Shown here piece by piece: positions 15,124 to 17,420 of a stretch of 17,420 bases of DNA (position 1 is the stretch's first letter; each line of letters begins with the position of its first letter). A program made the translations under genes and the position numbers. This DNA comes from JAIEPT01 sp038217425 (GTDB lineage: Bacteria; Planctomycetota; Planctomycetia; Gemmatales; Gemmataceae), in the NCBI GenBank assembly GCA_038217425.1, contig JBBQPM010000146.1, forward strand, positions 1 to 17,420. The letters are read 5' to 3'. The notes below the pieces were generated by a model. The model was given only the letters and a program-made list of their open reading frames with translations, had not been told where the DNA came from and made no database searches.

Positions 15124-16395
15124 TCACTCTTCCAGGCGGAACAACTTCCGCAGCGCATCCAGCAGCGTGTGCTTGCCGGGGTCGGACGCTTCCTCGCCCA
15201 GGGCCGAGATGATGCTGTGCAAGATCTGATTCTGGTAGAGCCGAAACGCGCCCTCCAGATACTTCTTCTCCTCGGCCGAGATCTTGCCGTTGAGCTTGGC
15301 TAACACGTTGCCGACGATCGGCTGCCTGCGGCCCTCGAATTCCTGGGTGAGCCGGGCGATGACGGGGCCGTTGCGCCGGCGGTTCCAGTCGTTCTGAAAT
15401 CGGCGCACCTCCGCGTCGATAATCGACTCGGCCGGTCCGACGTGCTTCTTGCGCTCGGCGAGCGTGACCTCGCGAATGCGCTGCAGGTCGTCGATGTTGA
15501 AGAGGCAAGCGCGGTCGCCGTCGTGGATGCGCGGGTCGAAATCGCGCGGCACCGCGATGTCGAGAATCACCATCGTGCCGCCGGTGCGTCGGGCGAGGAT
15601 GTCGTTGAAACGGCGACGCGTCATAATCGGTTCCGGGGCTCCGGTCGTGCTGAGAACGATGTCGGCCTGCACCAGCGCGTCGTCGAGCTGCTCCCATGGA
15701 ACCGCCAGGCCGCCGCATCCCTGGGCGACGACGACCGCCTTCTCCGGACTCCGATTGGTCACGAGGATCTGCTTCGGCGCGAGCTGCCGTAGATGCTTGA
15801 GCGTGAGTTCGCCCATCTTGCCAGCGCCGATGACGAGGATGGTCTTGTCGTCGAAGTGATCGAAGACTTGACGCACATAATCGACGGCGACGCTGCTGAC
15901 GGAAACGTGTCCCTTGCTGATGCCGGTGTCGGTGCGGACCTTGCCGGCGACGGCGTTGGCCTGCTGGAAGAGCGCGTGCAGAATCGGCCCGGCCGAGCCG
16001 AGATCGCGCGCCGCTTCGTAGCTCTGCTTCACCTGCCCGGCGATCTGCCCTTCGCCGACGATGAGGCTGTCGAGACTCGCGGCGACGCGGAAGAGGTGCG
16101 TGATTGCCTCTTGATTTTCGCGCACGTAAAGATGCGGACGGATGGCGTCGGCAGGGAGACGGTGGATTTCGCCGAGAAACTCCGACCAGACGCCGGTCTC
16201 CGGGAGCGGCAGCGGATCTTGCCGCGCGACGTACATTTCGACGCGGTTGCAGGTGCTGAGAATGACCGCCTCGCAGCCGTAGCGGGCTTCGATTTCGCGC
16301 AGGGCGCCCGGGAGTTTGTCGCCGGCGAAGGCGAGCTTTTCGCGCATGTCGATCGGAGTGGTCTTGAAACTGCAGCCCACCAGGAGAAGCTTCAT
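15124..16395 (-). CDS. hemA: Glutamyl-tRNA reductase
   Basis: This 423-residue enzyme has the usual HemA length. It reduces glutamyl-tRNA(Glu) with NADPH to glutamate-1-semialdehyde, the first committed step of C5 tetrapyrrole synthesis, in the cytoplasm. Visible signatures are LVGCSFKTTPIDMREKLAF near the start and the catalytic Cys49 in STCNRVEMY. LFRVAASLDSLIVGEGQIAGQVK (101-123) and the NADPH-binding GAGKMG (190-195) follow, then LDIAVPRDFDP and a C-terminal dimerisation helix region. The frame stays open far upstream, but the family start and a strong GGAGGAG (complement of 16400-16406) fix the ATG at 16395. That ATG overlaps the hemX-like stop as ATGA, so the two are translationally coupled. 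It is convergent with the DoeB-like gene, with a palindrome in between. Confidence 0.97.
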   Translation of the reverse strand: MKLLLVGCSFKTTPIDMREKLAFAGDKLPGALREIEARYGCEAVILSTCNRVEMYVARQDPLPLPETGVWSEFLGEIHRLPADAIRPHLYVRENQEAITHLFRVAASLDSLIVGEGQIAGQVKQSYEAARDLGSAGPILHALFQQANAVAGKVRTDTGISKGHVSVSSVAVDYVRQVFDHFDDKTILVIGAGKMGELTLKHLRQLAPKQILVTNRSPEKAVVVAQGCGGLAVPWEQLDDALVQADIVLSTTGAPEPIMTRRRFNDILARRTGGTMVILDIAVPRDFDPRIHDGDRACLFNIDDLQRIREVTLAERKKHVGPAESIIDAEVRRFQNDWNRRRNGPVIARLTQEFEGRRQPIVGNVLAKLNGKISAEEKKYLEGAFRLYQNQILHSIISALGEEASDPGKHTLLDALRKLFRLEE

Positions 16396-17201
16396 GCCGC
16401 TCCTCCATGCGAGAACCAGAAGGCGAGCAACATGATGACGAAGGCGAAGACGGTCCAGAGCGCCATCTGCCGGCCGCGCACGTGGACGCCGTACCGGAGG
16501 TACAGGAGCACGGCAAAGACAACCCATAGCGCGAGCGTGCTGACGATCTTCGAGAACTGGACCGTCCCTGAGTCGGTCCGAATCAGGAGCAAGACGCCGA
16601 CCAGGAGCCCCGCGCTCAGCAGCGGAAATGACCAAAGGATGGCTCGGCGATTCATCGATTCGAGGCGCTCGAGGTTGAGCAACTTGATGCCGGCGTTGGG
16701 CATGACCTTGTTGCGCAGGCGGTACGTCTGCACGAAGTACATGAGGCTGGCAACAAAGCCAACGCAGACGCCCACCCCGGCGAGGAGAATCAAGATGCCG
16801 TGGACGCTGGCCCAAAATTCGTTGAAGGAAAACAGTTGCCCCAGCACGGAGCCCTTTCCCTCGACCAGCTCCAGTTGCGGCGTGGCGAGTAGCACGAGCA
16901 CGAGCACGATCGGCAGCACGAACAGCCCCCAGGCGAATCCCTGATGATGGAGCGAGCCGTACAGATAAAAGACGGCGAGCACGAAGGCGAGCAGGAGGAT
17001 CGTGCTCGTCGGCGAGTTGAGCTGGATGTTTTGCACGGAGAGAAAAATGATGTGCGCGACCAACCCCGCGATGCCCGCGCCAAGGGCGACGAAGCGCAAG
17101 ATTGGCCGGGGGCGCAGGAGGTGCCAAACCTCCAAACCCAGGGCCGCCGAGTAGCTGGCGGCGAAACAGAAGATGGTCACGCGGGCAAGGAGCGATTCCA
17201 T
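16392..17201 (-). CDS. HemX/CcsA-like integral membrane protein
   Basis: With the ATG at 17201 this is a 269-residue protein with about eight hydrophobic helices (roughly 4-24, 36-56, 66-82, 89-107, 130-158, 187-207, 217-236, 246-264). The FWASVHGILILLAGVGVCVGFVASLMYFVQ-like helix with His134 recalls the CcsA/HemX/YpjD family. Members act in cytochrome c assembly or, as HemX in Bacillus, affect HemA level. Here it immediately precedes hemA with a 4-bp ATGA overlap, which supports a haem-related role. A GTG 14 codons upstream could extend it, but the first helix begins right after the ATG. No Shine-Dalgarno is seen; a TATAAT ends 6 nt before the ATG. CcsA versus HemX function cannot be separated by sequence alone. 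Confidence 0.8.
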   Translation of the reverse strand: MESLLARVTIFCFAASYSAALGLEVWHLLRPRPILRFVALGAGIAGLVAHIIFLSVQNIQLNSPTSTILLLAFVLAVFYLYGSLHHQGFAWGLFVLPIVLVLVLLATPQLELVEGKGSVLGQLFSFNEFWASVHGILILLAGVGVCVGFVASLMYFVQTYRLRNKVMPNAGIKLLNLERLESMNRRAILWSFPLLSAGLLVGVLLLIRTDSGTVQFSKIVSTLALWVVFAVLLYLRYGVHVRGRQMALWTVFAFVIMLLAFWFSHGGAA

Positions 17202-17207
17202 TTCTGC

Positions 17208-17213
17208 ATTATA
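17208..17213 (-). promoter_or_regulatory. Candidate -10 box (TATAAT) for a leaderless hemX-hemA mRNA
   Basis: The complement of 17208-17213 is a perfect TATAAT, leaving 6 nt before the ATG at 17201, so transcription would start at about the start codon. No good -35 is found at 16-18 bp. If the GTG at 17243 is the true start instead, this hexamer is coding and the call fails. Confidence 0.4.
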
Positions 17214-17236
17214 TGAGCGAATCTCGAAAATACTTC

Positions 17237-17266
17237 TTGACACGATAAGTGTACAAATGTTAATAT
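17237..17266 (+). promoter_or_regulatory. Candidate sigma70-type promoter for the right-edge gene
   Basis: A perfect TTGACA (17237-17242) is followed by an 18-bp spacer and TAATAT (17261-17266), a 4-of-6 match to TATAAT. The region is AT-rich against a GC-rich background. It points toward the plus-strand start at 17396 and would give a leader of about 120 nt. It is back-to-back with the hemX-side -10. Confidence 0.45.
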
Positions 17267-17395
17267 AAAGAAAACGATAAGACCCCGTTCAAATTGCTTG
17301 CCAAGCGATCCTCGGTTTGTAACGATATGTCCGGTGAGAAGCGGGAATTTCGTTGACTAGCGGGATGGCCGCTCACACTGTTGGGGAGAATCGCG

Positions 17396-17420
17396 ATGTA
17401 TCGTCCAATGCTTTTGGCCC
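17396..17420 (+). CDS. Start of a gene cut by the window edge
   Basis: An ATG at 17396 follows GGGGAGA (17383-17389) at good Shine-Dalgarno spacing. Only eight codons are visible (Met-Tyr-Arg-Pro-Met-Leu-Leu-Ala), basic then hydrophobic, which may be the start of a signal peptide or membrane helix. The plus-strand promoter candidate upstream supports a real gene. Nothing can be said about its product. Confidence 0.5.

Noticed and set aside
14693..16522. Minus-strand open frame of 609 codons across hemA and the DoeB-like 3' end
   Set aside because: Arg/Pro/Ser-rich shadow of hemA in another frame that crosses the palindrome and antisense DNA.
16396..17127. Long upstream extension of the hemA frame
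   Set aside because: It is out of frame with, and fully overlaps, the hemX-like gene; HemA starts at its standard MKLLLVGCSFKTTP with a strong Shine-Dalgarno.

Overview
The window looks like chromosomal DNA of a GC-rich planctomycete, probably of the Gemmataceae/Pirellulales type. No rRNA or marker gene gives a species, so this is inference. It rests on three things: a bacterial formyltransferase of the tetrahydromethanopterin C1 pathway, a Ser/Thr kinase with the planctomycete layout (kinase, one membrane helix, TPR repeats), and two secreted proteins starting with the LExLExR(xLL) N-terminal motif common in planctomycete surface proteins. Coding density is high. No tRNA, rRNA, transposase, integrase or CRISPR array is visible.

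Layout. (1) 118-4337, minus strand: a tight run, in transcription order, of a metallo-beta-lactamase/beta-CASP ribonuclease, a secreted serpin (TTG start), a secreted LamG/DUF1080-like protein and formylmethanofuran:H4MPT formyltransferase (Ftr/FhcD). The last three are separated by only 26 and 3 bp. (2) 4519-4923, plus strand: a small secreted Gly/Tyr/Pro-rich protein, divergent from the ribonuclease. (3) 4985-12482, minus strand: an apparent three-gene operon of a secreted matrixin-type metalloprotease, a secreted protein with PPC and Ig-like domains, and a transmembrane Ser/Thr kinase with TPRs (12-bp gap, then 17-bp overlap). (4) 12483-13251: the only long non-coding gap. It holds a 178-bp nested palindrome and other intergenic repeat debris. 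(5) 13252-15022, plus strand: a secreted SGNH hydrolase and an AstE/aspartoacylase-family metallo-deacylase resembling DoeB. Each is followed by a copy of the same palindromic element. (6) 15124-17201, minus strand: hemX-like membrane protein and hemA (glutamyl-tRNA reductase) with an ATGA overlap, the first committed step of C5 haem synthesis. (7) At the right edge, the first codons of another plus-strand gene.

The most unusual items are the metalloprotease/PPC protein/kinase cassette, whose two secreted proteins share similar sorting signals at both ends; a bacterial serpin with a canonical inhibitory hinge and predicted P1 Ala, packed with a C1-metabolism gene; the nested palindrome plus two related hairpin elements; and two genes (ribonuclease, hemX) with a TATAAT-like hexamer exactly 6 nt before the ATG and no Shine-Dalgarno, suggesting leaderless mRNAs.
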